This document shows positions 11,922 through 24,433 of a DNA stretch of 64,000 nucleotides, one piece after another. The DNA is from Whitmania pigra. Its lineage: Eukaryota > Annelida > Clitellata > Hirudinida > Haemopidae. A program made the translations under genes and the position numbers. Each line of letters begins with the position of its first letter. The first letter of the stretch is position 1. The notes under the pieces are model-generated. The model saw only the letters and a program-made list of their open reading frames with translations. It was not told the DNA's origin and did not search any database. Location: positions 5,499,501 through 5,563,500 of the forward strand of contig JAJTWR010000266.1 in the NCBI GenBank assembly GCA_021613335.1, in the 5' to 3' direction.

Positions 11922-14900
11922 TTGATGACCTCCCAAATTTCCGAAAACTTTCTCAGCTCCGAATTTAAGGAGTTGAGATTTGAGGATGGAGGGGTTTATT
12001 GCGGAGGAACCAGAAGAGGGAAAGCACATGGGCATGGCGTTTGCACAGGTCCAGGCGGTGAGGGACAATATGCAGGAGCCTGGAATGAGGGCTTCGAAAG
12101 CAGTGGTTCTTACGTGTGGCCCAATGGTAACGTCTATTATGGACACTGGATGCAAGGCAAACGACACGGCTTGGGTATGGAAAAAAGAGGTCACTGGGTT
12201 TATCAAGGAGAAATGACTAGTGGATTAATGGGTAAATATGGTGTTAAGAAAGACGAACGCTCGTTATCCAGGTACGAAGGAACATGGACATCAGGAGTGC
12301 AGTGTGGTTACGGAATGGAAGTTTATTCTGACGAAGGTGAGTTTTATGTCTTGCGACTATGTTATTGCTAAAAGACGATAAACTGTTCGATCGAGAAAAC
12401 ACGGGAATGGAATGTTTTTCTCCACGTATTTTCTGAGGCAACTGAGGTAGCAGCGTGCAACACTCCACGGATTAGTTGTGCTTCGATGCATGAGATACAC
12501 AAAAAACTCAGTTAAACTCTCTGATAACATATTTTCTAATAACTTTATGTGACTTAAATTGTTTATTAGCAGTGTATTTATCAATCAGAGATTTTTTCAG
12601 TTTTCATTCTAGGTAACGATTTATTTACTTTCATAATATTCCTAACTATGTCTTAAAATAAGATCACTAGTTGGGCGATGGCATCCTTTTGAGAGATTGC
12701 GAATACATCTAATACATTGCGAGTGCATCTAAAAAGGTTACAAGCACCCCTTAATTTTAATATAATGCCTAAAATATCTAACCGATTAGAATCAAAATTT
12801 GAATTTATGTACACATCGTGAAGTTACGCAATTGTGCGCAATGTCCTTTTAATTGGACAAATAATACTTGCAAATTCTTCTAAACATCCTGATTAGGTCG
12901 TAGAAAACAGATACGAGCACTTTACATTTTCATTTAGAAAATTTTACAGCCTTCTTCAAAACCACATTTTTATCACTGATGGAAATATATCAGCTGTACA
13001 TACAGATGAAAATTTAGCCTTCAACACATAAACTTTCCTTCTTGAAATTATTGCAATGTAATTAAATAGAAATGTTTATGCTGATTCTATATTTTTACAA
13101 GATTCAAAATATGTAAGGACTCTTTCCAAAGATTTCAGAGAAAATATTTCTGCAAATCAAATTATAAAAAGTTTTAAATTTGAAGTAGGTAGATTGTCTA
13201 TAAGTACCTATGCAACAGTGAAATATTTAATAATGATAGACGTTTGAAGCAGGGATTATTACGATTTTAAGCATAATAAGCATGTATTGATTAATTACCA
13301 ATTTGGGCCGCACCACCAAACTTAAGAAACATGCATTGTAATCTTATTGGATTAACGGCAACAGTAAGCTATCGCTCTTCAATGCCAAATGTAACTGTTG
13401 TAATTCAAGACAATTGAATCATCTATAGTGTTTTGATGCTTCCTTTTCATGACTATTTTTTGTATGTCTCGTTGTAATGGATTCGCAGTTCCAACTTTGA
13501 TCAGTGATGACAAGTTTTCATCACTCAGCCTTGTTATCTGAATTGTTTTTGCTGTTTTCGTGAAGGACCGTTCACACAGTTGGAACCGAACACGGCCATA
13601 ATCCTTGTTGCAAACATTCTGAAGTTTGTAAAGCCAGGTATCCCCACGTCCAGATACTTTACTCTGAGTGTAGAATCCGACTTCATTTCTATTAGTTCCA
13701 TCCGCAAGTTTTCCTCTGCCTCAACAACATCAAAGGTGTATGGCTCTGAGAATAATGCAAAGTTGTGTCCAAAAGATGAGAAATTATAAATTTTATCATG
13801 GAATTATTTCACTTCTGGTGACCCTCGTACTTTGCAAAGGCAAGTGCAGACTCAGTATTGGAAGGTTTTTGTGCTCTTTGAATTTATGGAAATGAACCAA
13901 ATTTTGTGTGACAACTGTAACTTCCATAAGCTTAGTTTTGTAATGAAGCACTTAATGTTGTCATACAACTGAGTGATGAGCTTGTTTTTCTTCGTCTTTC
14001 TTTTCTTCATAGCTGAAAATGCAGTAGCCAACTTAAACCAAAGCAGACTATAACCGAAAAAATATGAAACAAGTTATGAAGAACGTAAATTTTTATACGA
14101 ACTAATCCAGGGCCTCCAAGAGAAAAAACATGTGTCGGTTCGAGATTTTGTCTGTGAAGGTAGTAGGAACAAAAATAAACAAATTAATATCCTTAAAACT
14201 TTGTATTTTACACCCTAAATAAATTTTTATAAACATTTGTTGATTTTGACATTTAAAATGCAATTTTGGCCATTACATGGGCAATTACGGCGATTTTGCC
14301 TTTGTGCGGGCATCACGTGTGTTTGCAAAGGGCCGAACGCAGCCCGCGTGTTTGACAGGGACGTCATTTCAGCTTTTTCCAAGGGGGGCAAACCCTCGCA
14401 CAACTTAAAAAGACGAACGTTTTTTGCTTCTAGCCAAAATTCAGGAAGGGGTCAAACCTCGTAAAATATGAGATGACCTTTTTTGCGTCCTTTTTTTTTT
14501 TAAATCAGAAGCGATGTACCCCCCAAATTACGTCCCTTGACAACTCTATCTATAAATTTCAAATTTGGCATTTATCAGTTCAATAATTTAAGAGTTATGC
14601 TCATTACCTTTTTACTTGGTACCATAGTATCAATCGCTCACCAGATTTTATAACGCTAGATGTAAATAAAAGCAATTTTAGTTACATTTTTCTTTGACAT
14701 AATACCGTTAAGATGTATGAGCTGTTAATTTGTAACCTTGAGAGAATATTCTATTTGTTGTTCTTTAACAAGTTCTGCTCTGAAGAGACATTACCAAACA
14801 AGTTGCTATTTAATTTATATTTTCTTCACTCAAGTTTGAACTTGATTCCACTCGATTTTTTTAATATATCTTATAAGTTAGCAGAATATCATTGCTGATG

Positions 14901-17900
14901 CTATATTCAATAAAGGTGATTGTTATAAAGCTTTAGACAAAAAATTTCTTTTAATTAGGCACAATTAAAAACAAAACATTCTCAGTTAGTAAAGTACATC
15001 TACATAGCGAACAGTTATTGAATTTCTTATTCTAAAATTTATTTCAAACTCACTTATTAATTAAATCACATGCAGGGTCTTACGTAGGACAGTGGTTAAA
15101 AGGGGTCAGACACGGATATGGAATTCGAACTAGTGCAACTTTCGACAAATCCTCAACAAGTCCACAAGCCACAAATGCCGCTAGAAAATTCTCCCTTACT
15201 TTGGCTCGAAGCGAGCCTGAGATTGTTATCAAGGAATCCGATCTGGAGGCCAAAGTTCCACCTTCTATAACGGATCTATTTCCTCCCGTTCCTCCTCCTT
15301 CTAGAGACAAACACCACGTGAATATCAAGTTATATCCCGTCAATCGTATAGGATTTTTTCTAAAAGGAAGAACTAAGGACATTCAAACCTCTGCCGAGAA
15401 TCAGAATGCGAGTCTTGGGATGTCGAAAAAATTTTCAGACGCTTTAAAGTTGGGCGGAAAAATCAACTCTGTTGAAGACCTGAAGAGTAAGCAAGATCGA
15501 AACAAAAATCTCAAAACCACGGACAAAGTAAGCGAAGAAAAAGCTTCAGGAATTGAAATTCTTTTGACAGACATTGTCGCAGGAAGCAATCCAAACAGCT
15601 TGCTTGATCTCAATTCGGTTCCAGGCGAAGCTGTTGAAATTTATTCTGGAGAATGGAAACATGATAAACGGTGTGGTTACGGAGTTTGTCAAAGATCAGA
15701 TGGTCTTAAGGTGAGTTATTTCTTTAAAGGAACAATAATTGGTCTAATGGGAACTAGATTTGTAACTAGCTTTTACATCTTAACAGTACGAAGGAGAATG
15801 GAGTGATAACTGCAAAAATGGTTTCGGGGCAACAACGTTTAGCGATGGGAGCAGGGAAGAAGGATGCTACAAAAATAACCACTTTCAGGAACCTTCGAAG
15901 CGATTGCAAATGTTAAAAATTGGCAAACTTAAGGAACAGGTGGATTCAGCCGTGATGTCGGCAAATAAAGCTGCCCAGATTGCTGCTCAAAAAGCAGAAA
16001 TTGCACTTTCCAGGTGATCTAAAATTTTTATGCAATTGTATCATTAAATGTCAATTTTTTTTGAAAATAACGTTACAACATTCAGAGCTAAAACTGCCGT
16101 TTCAAAGATGGAACAGGCCATTCAAGTAGTCGACAAATCTATTTTAGACTCAAAAATTGCTCAGTGTCAACTTGCTGCTCATCTTGAACAAAGAAGTAAG
16201 TATACCAGTTAACCATTCATTCCTTGTCAACGAGGTTTCTCGTATGACACCCCTGCTCTCTGAAACGCACTTCCCTACTCGTAAAAAATCTGAGGACTCA
16301 TATCTTCAGGACAACATGGAACCAGGACAACTAGAACTTTGAAGATACAACATTGACGCTATGCATATGGCGCGTGGGAAATTAAATATTATTAGTAATA
16401 TTAACTGGAATGAGTTGGTAACAGTGCTATATGGAATGGAACGACCTATCACTTTTTCAATCAGATAGTAATTCACATCCTCTTAGTTACTAAACTTTTA
16501 TTGAAATAGTTAAAGAAATTAAATATAACTAATATGGATTTAAATAATTATTTCTTGTATTTTAAAAAACACGGGGATCATGGCCCCTCTCCCTCCCTCT
16601 GCGTGGATAGTTTATTAACTTCATGATTAGGACGCTTTCTAATTGTTTTATTAACGTCCCTTGCATAGCTAGGACGGTGCTCCCGCAGCGGGGTTTGAAA
16701 CCGCGCCGCCATCATGAGAGGCGAATCCTTAACCATTAGGCCATACGGGCGCACAAAGACAAGTGTCCCCAGTGAGGACAGACATTTTCATTATTTATTT
16801 GATTATAGTCCTTTGCATAACTGAGATGATTTGGAAAGCTACAAAACTACCTACAGACATTTTCTAAAAGCTCTGTCATTTATATGGCGGTGAAGGCTGG
16901 ATTGATAACACGACACATTACGATTATTGCCATGCCTCAACTTGTCACCCAACCGGCATGCCAAAGTTTTGGAATCAATTAAAGAATCAGAAAGAATTAG
17001 GGCTGACCTAAATATTCCTTATTAGAAACAAAAGCCTATTGTGCATAAGCTTTTTAATGTGCATTGGATTTTATTTAGGGGCGGGAAGTGAACTCATTAA
17101 CTAGAGGCATTTTACGGATTGGCCTAGTTAAGTCAAAAAATGATCAACCTGTCATTCAGTCATGTGCATCATGCACTAAATTATTCTGAGCAAATTTGCA
17201 ACTACTAATAATTAATTTACCAATCCTGTAAATGTTCAAATTTTGCTTGAGGTGAAAAAGTTCCATGCTTCGTAGTTACAGTATTAATAGCCATGTTGAA
17301 GGATTATGTAGGTTCGTTTTCTCGGTGACTGATATAATAAGGATCTGTTCCCGACATAAATTTAAATTAGTGTTTTGTAAAAAAAATATGTAAAATATGC
17401 CAATAATTTATTAAATTTATTTCATTGAAGAACAAAACAGTGCTTTCAAAGTACACGCAGACGCTCCCAATCCATATCCGCTTCAATCTGATGGAAGTAA
17501 TGAAATACAAATTTCTCTCAACAAGTCAGATACTTCTGTTAATAACGAACAAAGCTCAAAGACTGCATCAAATCTAAAAAAATCTGAAACTTGGCAACGC
17601 TTGAACATGTCTAGCATATTCCTCCATTCCAGAAAATGTAGCGTCTCTTCTGAAAACGAAGCAACGAGAGAGGACAAAGTTGCCGATTTTTATGATGCTG
17701 CTACTAATTTGGTAACGTTTTCTGCAAAATTTGACGTGGACGAAGTAATTACTAACAAATGCAGAAGATCTACCATGCCTAGTATTGTGAAGTACCTCAA
17801 CCCCTGCATGAATTTGGAAACACTGACATCAAAGGTTTCTAAATTCGAAACCATACCAGAAAATTCAACGGAAACAAACATGAAGCATTCTCATTTATCT

Positions 17901-18403
17901 TCTTTTGTTGTGCAAAACGGACACAAAAGACTATTGAGCAGCAGCCACACAATTTCCGCAGGTGATGAATATTACGATGATTTGAGATGGGATGAGTATC
18001 CACCGAAGCAACCACGGAAGAAACTCCCGAATTACAAGCTACAAGAAAAACAATGGATGAGCAAAGCAGACATAAGAAGTGTACCTGACGTAAGGTATGT
18101 TAACAAATGGGACACTAAAATTTTGTCGAAGAAGGAAGCTCACAACATGTGTAAAAAGTTGAGAGCGGAAAAGCAGAAACTGGTTGAAATAGAAAGAGAG
18201 TTAAGGAAGAAGGCAGTTGTCATAAAAATTGGAGAAATAAAAGTAACTTTCTATTTATATTTTCAATTTTTTGTCAAAGTTTCTTTTTATTAATATAAAT
18301 ACGTATTAAATTGCAGGCTTGGTGCAAACGTCACTTCGTAGAGTTTTTTCTTATCTCAGTAAATACCATAATGGCCATTATGTTCTACAATCTACTGAAA
18401 TAA
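11922..18403 (+). CDS. JPH: Junctophilin
   Basis: Six exons: 11922-12336, 15076-15710, 15787-16013, 16086-16195, 17431-18242, 18317-18403, giving 761 aa with all phases joining. The N-terminus has MORN repeats ([75 protein letters not shown]). A joining region of about 190 aa precedes two more MORNs ([28 protein letters not shown]). An alanine-rich helix ([14 protein letters not shown]), a divergent region and a C-terminal membrane anchor ([18 protein letters not shown]) follow. Junctophilins tie the plasma membrane, bound by MORNs, to the ER/SR through the C-terminal anchor. Intron 1 (2.7 kb) and intron 4 (1.2 kb) contain transposon debris. The last intron boundary (AAA|GTAACT) is inferred. 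Confidence 0.93.
13385..14065 (-). mobile_element. Decayed hAT transposase fragment in junctophilin intron 1
   Basis: On the minus strand, broken frames carry the C-terminal dimerisation segment of a hAT transposase of the GTF2IRD2/ZBED type: [17 protein letters not shown] upstream, then [26 protein letters not shown] and a basic tail. Several frameshifts and stops separate these pieces, so it is inactive. It sits antisense to the junctophilin gene within its largest intron. Confidence 0.6.
14356..14539. repeat. Dispersed repeat with GGGACGT ends
   Basis: Opens with CAGGGACGTCATTTCAGC and closes with AATTACGTCCCTTG, an imperfect inverted repeat. The blocks GACGTCATTTCAGC, CCAAGGGG..GGGCAAACC and ATGAGATGACCTTTTTTGCG recur at 62122-62190. 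It is probably a small DNA-transposon derivative. No clean target duplication was found. Confidence 0.45.
16645..16755 (-). repeat. tRNA-derived SINE-like repeat, family A, inverted copy
   Basis: Inverse copy of the repeat at 5964-6079. It has the same tRNA-like head (TGCGCCCGTATGGCCTAATGG), B-box-like GGTTTCAAACC and tail reaching GGGACGTTAATAAAACA. It lies in junctophilin intron 4. Confidence 0.6.
16795..16962 (-). repeat. SINE-like repeat, family B, in junctophilin intron 4
   Basis: Shares ATTTATTTGATTATAGTCC..TGC..ACTGAGATGATTTGGA and CATTTATATGGCG with the copy at 137-316, in the same orientation. It lies about 40 bases from a family A copy, so two SINE-like families are side by side. 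Confidence 0.5.
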
Positions 18404-18819
18404 ATTTGTGAAACCTACTATTCATCGAAACATTTGAAATGCTCACATCTATCATTTGGAACTTATTAATGTGGTTATGATTTTTAATAAAGTGTGACAT
18501 TCGAATGCAAATGTTATTTAAAAACAGACATGGGGTACTTGGTACTTGTAATTTGTTATTTACAAGATTATTAATTATATTACTACTAATAATTTATAAT
18601 TATTAATATATAATATTATGATGTAAGGCTATTATTAAATATTTAATCATACGATTAAATTAATTAACCATTCAATTATAAATATTTAACCATTTAAATA
18701 TTTAATCATTTATTATTTCGAATTTTCGATTTTTGGTATTAGACAAAATATACTGATCAAATTCAGCTTAGAGTTTCCTTCAGTGTTTGAATTGGAACTA
18801 CACAGAAGTACATCAAAGT

Positions 18820-18882
18820 GGTGCGCCATCAGCGGGAATCGAATCCCCGCCGCCACCCTAACCATTACGCCACGCGTGCACT
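18820..18882 (-). repeat. tRNA-like repeat unit
   Basis: On the minus strand it shows an A-box-like TGGCGTAATGG and a B-box-like GGATTCGATTCCC, with ends GTGCACGCG..GGCGCAC that pair partly. The anticodon arm is irregular, so I read it as a tRNA-derived repeat rather than a functional tRNA gene. Confidence 0.4.
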
Positions 18883-19054
18883 CCGTAGATGCGGTTTTCT
18901 AGATATACCATATTAAATCAAATCATAAATAGGTCCATTCCTGATTAATATTCATGCGCTATATGATTGGCATTGTAACATTTGCGACAATCTGATCTAG
19001 AAATGCTTCTGTGTTTACAAGAACGATCTTGCTTGGAGTCGGCACATATTTTAT

Positions 19055-19620
19055 GTTAATGAACTTAAAAACTCCTACCTCGAAGCTAACCGACAGGGAA
19101 TCATCAGAGGAGTGCCCCCGTCATCAAACTCCTGACGTTCTCGAGGGGCGGGCCACAACCCTTGATCGGGCGGATGTCACTGTCGGTGAAAACTCTACCT
19201 GTCCGACTTCATCGCACCGTTATTAATGAGATTCATGACGACCTTTGCTCATCGATTCCATATAATGCAAACTGAGCGTTACAATTTCTTTGAAGCGGCC
19301 ATCTCCCAAATCCAACAAGATGCTGCCTCCGCAGCCTCCGACATTTTTATCATAGCCCTATTTCTTTCCCGGCTCGATAAACCTGACTGTTATAGGTTGA
19401 CTTACCAACTAAACCTCTCGCCCCAACTTCAATGGGCATTAGCGTTACCCGAAACCCGCTCTCCTCTAGATCTTTCGATAGCTCAGAGTATTTCTCCTCT
19501 TTCAGAACATTGCTTGCTTCGATCCAATCTTCCCACGGAACAGTCAACTCTATTAAAATGAAAGTACCTCACGACGTCGATGCGAGAAAAACATCCGGCC
19601 TCCTGCCGCTATCCCCAGGC
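19055..19620 (-). mobile_element. LINE 3' fragment with restriction-like endonuclease (second copy)
   Basis: Inverted relative to, and similar along its length to, 39703-40425. It encodes LTVPWED-like, ASNVLKEEKYSEL and VTLMPIEVGARGLVGKS on the minus strand. It lacks about 150 bp present in the other copy (around 40035-40185) and carries frame disruptions. It is truncated at its 5' side near 19620. Confidence 0.7.
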
Positions 19621-19712
19621 AGATATTTAATATTCGCAATTTGAGAGCACATGATCAAGAAAATGTTATACAACATAAAAGTAATTTAAATAAATGTTTA
19701 CTTTTATCTTTG

Positions 19713-20235
<523 letters not shown>

Positions 20236-20699
20236 AAACCAGATATAAATATAAATCAGATATAATGAAATTATTAATAGAATCGAATTTGACTTTGTTG
20301 TAAAATCAGGGTCGACTTAGGATTTAAAATTCAGAGGCGGCTGGTGTGTTATCCAGCTTCGCTCGGCTTAGCTACAAATCGGCTGGCGACTGACGACTCG
20401 GTGGCTCCCAGGTCTACGGGGCTGGTTGGTCGCAAGACATTAAAATGTTGTGGCGCGATATGAATGCAGAGATGGGAAGGGGATGGAGCCAATGCATTCA
20501 TATGTGCATTTTATAATTCATGCCTATATTACTGCCACACCTAGTCAAATGCAATGATAAATATTTAGTGATCAAAATTAATTTGCTCTCGTGCACTGCT
20601 ATTCGTCTGTAACCCCTCAAATCAATCGATGGTTTTGCGCATTGCGCCATTTTTTAACTCCCCGTTTTCATATCATCTTACAAACGTGGTCTTCGCCAA

Positions 20700-20860
20700 G
20701 AAAAATGCTCCACTACTCACTATATTTCTTCGTCAATCGAATCATCAAACCCTGGAACTCTCTACCCCTAGATATCATCAGCTTCTCAATTCATAGTAGC
20801 TCCCAAGCTTGCAAGTCTTGCACCAACCTAAACAAATACAGCAACAATCCTTTAGAGCGT
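20700..20860 (+). mobile_element. Possible LINE reverse-transcriptase tail
   Basis: The plus-strand frame contains YFFVNRIIKPWNSLP followed by DIISFSIHS. The form 'FFxNRxxxxWNSLP' is typical of the C-terminal end of CR1/Jockey-like LINE polyproteins. Only this short block is recognisable and no catalytic motif is present. Confidence 0.4.
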
Positions 20861-21453
20861 AATCCTCAAGAGCAGACAGTTAAGAGTAACGGATACCTTT
20901 GCTCGGCACGAAATCGTTTTGCTATCTAAATAACGCTTTTTAGTTTCTAAAGAGCGGACATTTCAAAGTAACTGCAAACGGACGGGCATATATTTCTAAA
21001 AATGTGCTGGACGCATGCATTCCATATGTTTCTTCAAGTTTGACGATGAACCTTCTAATGCTGAATACATAGTTTTTTTTGTTTGCACAGTTGCAAACTT
21101 ATATGATTTTGCTTCCTTTGATTCAAATCTGAACATTGTGATTAAATATGGCCACGTATGCTCTTCACTGCTGCTCCCCTTATCATCGCTACCTATGTTC
21201 AAATTGGCTTCCGAGGATTCTGTACTACGACATATATATATTTATATCAGTGATGGGCGAATTTAAATCGCGATTTAGGCAAGGTTGCGATTCGATTTGA
21301 ACATTGTTGGATTCGATTTTGGCCTCAGCGATTTTGATTCGATTCGATTTGCCTTTTTTTATTCGATTTGCTTTTTCAAATTTGTGCTTGTCTGAAGGCC
21401 TCAATCTGCCCCTTTCTTTAATTAATTCTTTTAATTCTTTTTGAATTTGTATA

Positions 21454-22070
21454 TAATACAATACAATACAATACAATACAATACAATACAATACAATACA
21501 ATACAAGACAATACAATACAATACAATACAATACAATACAATACAATACAATACAATAACAATACAATACAATACATACAATACAATACAATACAATACA
21601 ATACAATACAATACAATACAATACAATACAATACAATACAATACAATACAATACAATACAATACAATACAATACAATACAACAATACAATACAATACAAT
21701 ACAATACAATACAATACAATACAATACAATACAATACAATACAATACAATACAATACAATACAATACAATACAATACAATACAATAACAATACAATACAA
21801 TACAATACAATACAATACAATACATACAATACAATACAATACAATACAATACAATACAATACAATACAATACAATACAATACAATACAATACAATACAAT
21901 ACAATACAATACAATACAATACAATACAATACAATACAATACAATACAATACAATACATACAATACAATACAATACAATACAATACAATACAATACAATA
22001 CAATACAATACAATACAATACAATACAATACAATACAATACAATACAATACAATACAATACAATACAACA
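21454..22070. repeat. ATACA pentanucleotide array, about 0.6 kb
   Basis: Tandem ATACA (AATAC) units, about 120 copies, with scattered one-base losses or gains (for example near 21557, 21571, 21681, 21785 and 21957). The unit is stop-free in several frames on both strands, which produces long spurious ORFs. Confidence 0.95.
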
Positions 22071-22125
22071 CAACACAACACAACACAACACAACACAACA
22101 CAACACAACACAACATAACATAACA
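22069..22125. repeat. Variant pentamer block (ACACA, then ATAAC)
   Basis: At its right end the ATACA array changes to CAACA units (about nine) and then to CATAA units. This is a homogenised edge variant of the same array. Confidence 0.85.
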
Positions 22126-22351
22126 TAATATAATATTACGTAACGTCGCTACTGATCAGTATCTATCCGACCTAACGACGCACTCGTACGCATTCGATGA
22201 TAGCCAAACTGCTATGGCAACTAACAACCTCCTAAGTCGAAATCGGTCGTCCGGCGGATATCGTTGCCTCTCGACAGCAGAGATACGAACGTAAGCCCAG
22301 GGCGAAACTTATAATTTGGAGACATCGCAAGCTTAGAACTAAAGCTGAAGC

Positions 22352-23480
22352 CAGTGGCGCAACTAGGGGGGGGCAGGGGGGGGCTTGCGCCCCCCCCAGG
22401 CCTAATAGGAGAGACCCTGCAATTTTTCCAAATCCGATGAGTTTTTTTTTGGTGGGGGGGGGGGGTAAGGGGATTTAACTGGTTTGAAACTTTGAGACAG
22501 AAGATAGTCAAACTCATTAATAAATTATTAAAGATACAAAATAATACTGTAGACAGAAGATAGTCAAACTCATAATAATAATAATCTGTTCTATTTTTAA
22601 TTCTTTATTAATTATAATTGGTAGTTTTGATTTAAGCAGTTTCAAAAATTTTTCGCTTTCGTCCCTTGTCTAAACTTGAGCCCCCCCCCAGCATTTTTCG
22701 CTGGTTATCTGATGATCAGATAATGTCGTTTTGACAACCTTGCCTTGGCTGCTCTTGATGCTTTGCAGAATGGCACAATGACTCCCGAGCTTTCGGAATT
22801 CTGCAACCTTCGTGGAAAAGACGCTGAAACTGTGCAAAGACAGCTCCAATTCACATCGACAAGTTTACGTGCTGATCAGTCTGATCCCAATGCATGTATC
22901 GAACTGCAAGATCTTTTCTGTGCCACAAGCATTCAGCCCGAGTTGCATATACTCGATGTTGCTCTTACTCAGACATTTACATCATCAGATGCAGAAAGGG
23001 CCTTTTCTAAACTTCGCCTTATTAAAAGTCATCTTGGGACGACTATGTCTGCCTGTCGTTTGCAAAGTTTATTGAGAATATCTGTGAACAATACAACTAC
23101 TGCACTTCTTCCAGTAAATAAAATGGTGAACAGATTTTCACAGACTGATCGAAAAATTATTTTGTAACTGCAAACACATCAAAATGTAATTTAGACTACA
23201 ACATTTCAAAATTGTTTTAAACTGTTTTTTTTTACAGTTGCTTTAACTGGCTTGAAACTTTGAAACAGAAGATAGTCAAGCTCATTAATAAATTATTAAA
23301 GATACAAAAAAAGACTGCAGACTTATAAATAAAAATTTATAATAATAATCAGTTCTATCTTTAATTCTTTATTAATTAAAACTAGTAGTATTGATTTGAA
23401 CAGTTTCAAAAATTTTTCGACTGCGTCGGGCTTTTCTAAACTTGAGCCCCCCCCAGCATTTTTCGCTGGTTGCGCCCCTG
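22352..23480 (+). mobile_element. Defective hAT transposon, 1.13 kb, with target duplication
   Basis: Starts CAGTGGCGCAACTAG and ends CGCTGGTTGCGCCCCTG, flanked by a perfect 8-bp duplication GCTGAAGC (22344-22351, 23481-23488). A plus-strand ORF near 22745-23167 encodes the hAT C-terminal dimerisation region (SSDAERAFSKLRLIKSHLG, then SACRLQSLLRISVN). The N-terminal BED finger and catalytic core are missing. The subterminal blocks at both ends are near-repeats of each other (AAGATAGTCAAACTCA, TTCTTTATTAATT) and match the MITE at 8173-8554. Confidence 0.85.
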
Positions 23481-24123
23481 GCTGAAGCTAACCAATCACA
23501 ATCTTGAAGCTTTCTAAATGGTTGGCTGAAAATAAGCCGTAAACAATTATAAAATGCTAATAACAATTCCAGCTTAAAATTTGGTTATAAATTTAAAATG
23601 ATCATGAATTAAAAACTAAACAACATCATTAATTTAGTGGTATTCACTCTGTGATCGCCCTCCACGCCTTCCTAACTACGCCAATAAAGATGTCGGATTT
23701 AGGAAATTTCGAGATGTGCCACTGCACACTGTGGGCCCCATCAACCAGTTAGAAAAACGGTGGGCCTCTATCAAGCAGAAATCCTCTTTCCACTTTGTTA
23801 GCTTATCAGTTGTTTCTGAATCACCTCCAATCAACTACACTGAGGCTTCCACGTAGGTAAATTTGGCCCTGGCTATCAAACAAATGGGGCAACGAGTGAA
23901 GTGCCAAGGCACTCGGAAATTTTTTTGTCCCTAGCTTTTTAAAACCATTTTTTTTGACTACTAGCCTAGTAGTACTAGGTTTGTATGACATAGTGGCACG
24001 TGGCCACTGTGCCTAGCTGCCTCAGTGGCGATTCCAGAATACTTTGGCAGGGGACACTCACTGAAACCAGAAACCAGGAACCTAAGGGGATTTAGGGGGG
24101 AGAGGGTAAGTTGTTTAAATACT

Positions 24124-24163
24124 GTTTTATTAACGCCCGTTGCACAGCTAGGTGATTAGGACG
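24124..24163 (-). repeat. Family A SINE tail fragment
   Basis: TTTTATTAACGCCCGTTGCACAGCTAGG.. with a short insert before GGACGGT matches the tail of the 16645-16755 copy. The tRNA-like head is absent. Confidence 0.4.
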
Positions 24164-24433
24164 GTAGTTATTTAAATATCGTAGCTATTCCCTTTATATG
24201 AGTCATCAAGGGCTAAGAGACATCCTAGTTTCATTGTAAGATAAAATCTGACAATATTAAAAAAAATTTAATGTTAAATGTTTAATTTTTTTAATGTAAT
24301 GCTGTAATTTTGGCGTGTTAAGCATAAGTTAAGTTATCAATAAATAAACAGTATTACTAACATCTAGGGTTTCGATTCATTATATCGACCTGGAGCCTGC
24401 TACCCGGCCTTGGGACTTTAAAATATATTCATA

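Noticed and set aside
21225..22126. ORFs of 225-298 codons with repeating VLYCI or TIQYN units on both strands
   Set aside because: Artefact of a 5-bp repeat that lacks stop codons in these frames.
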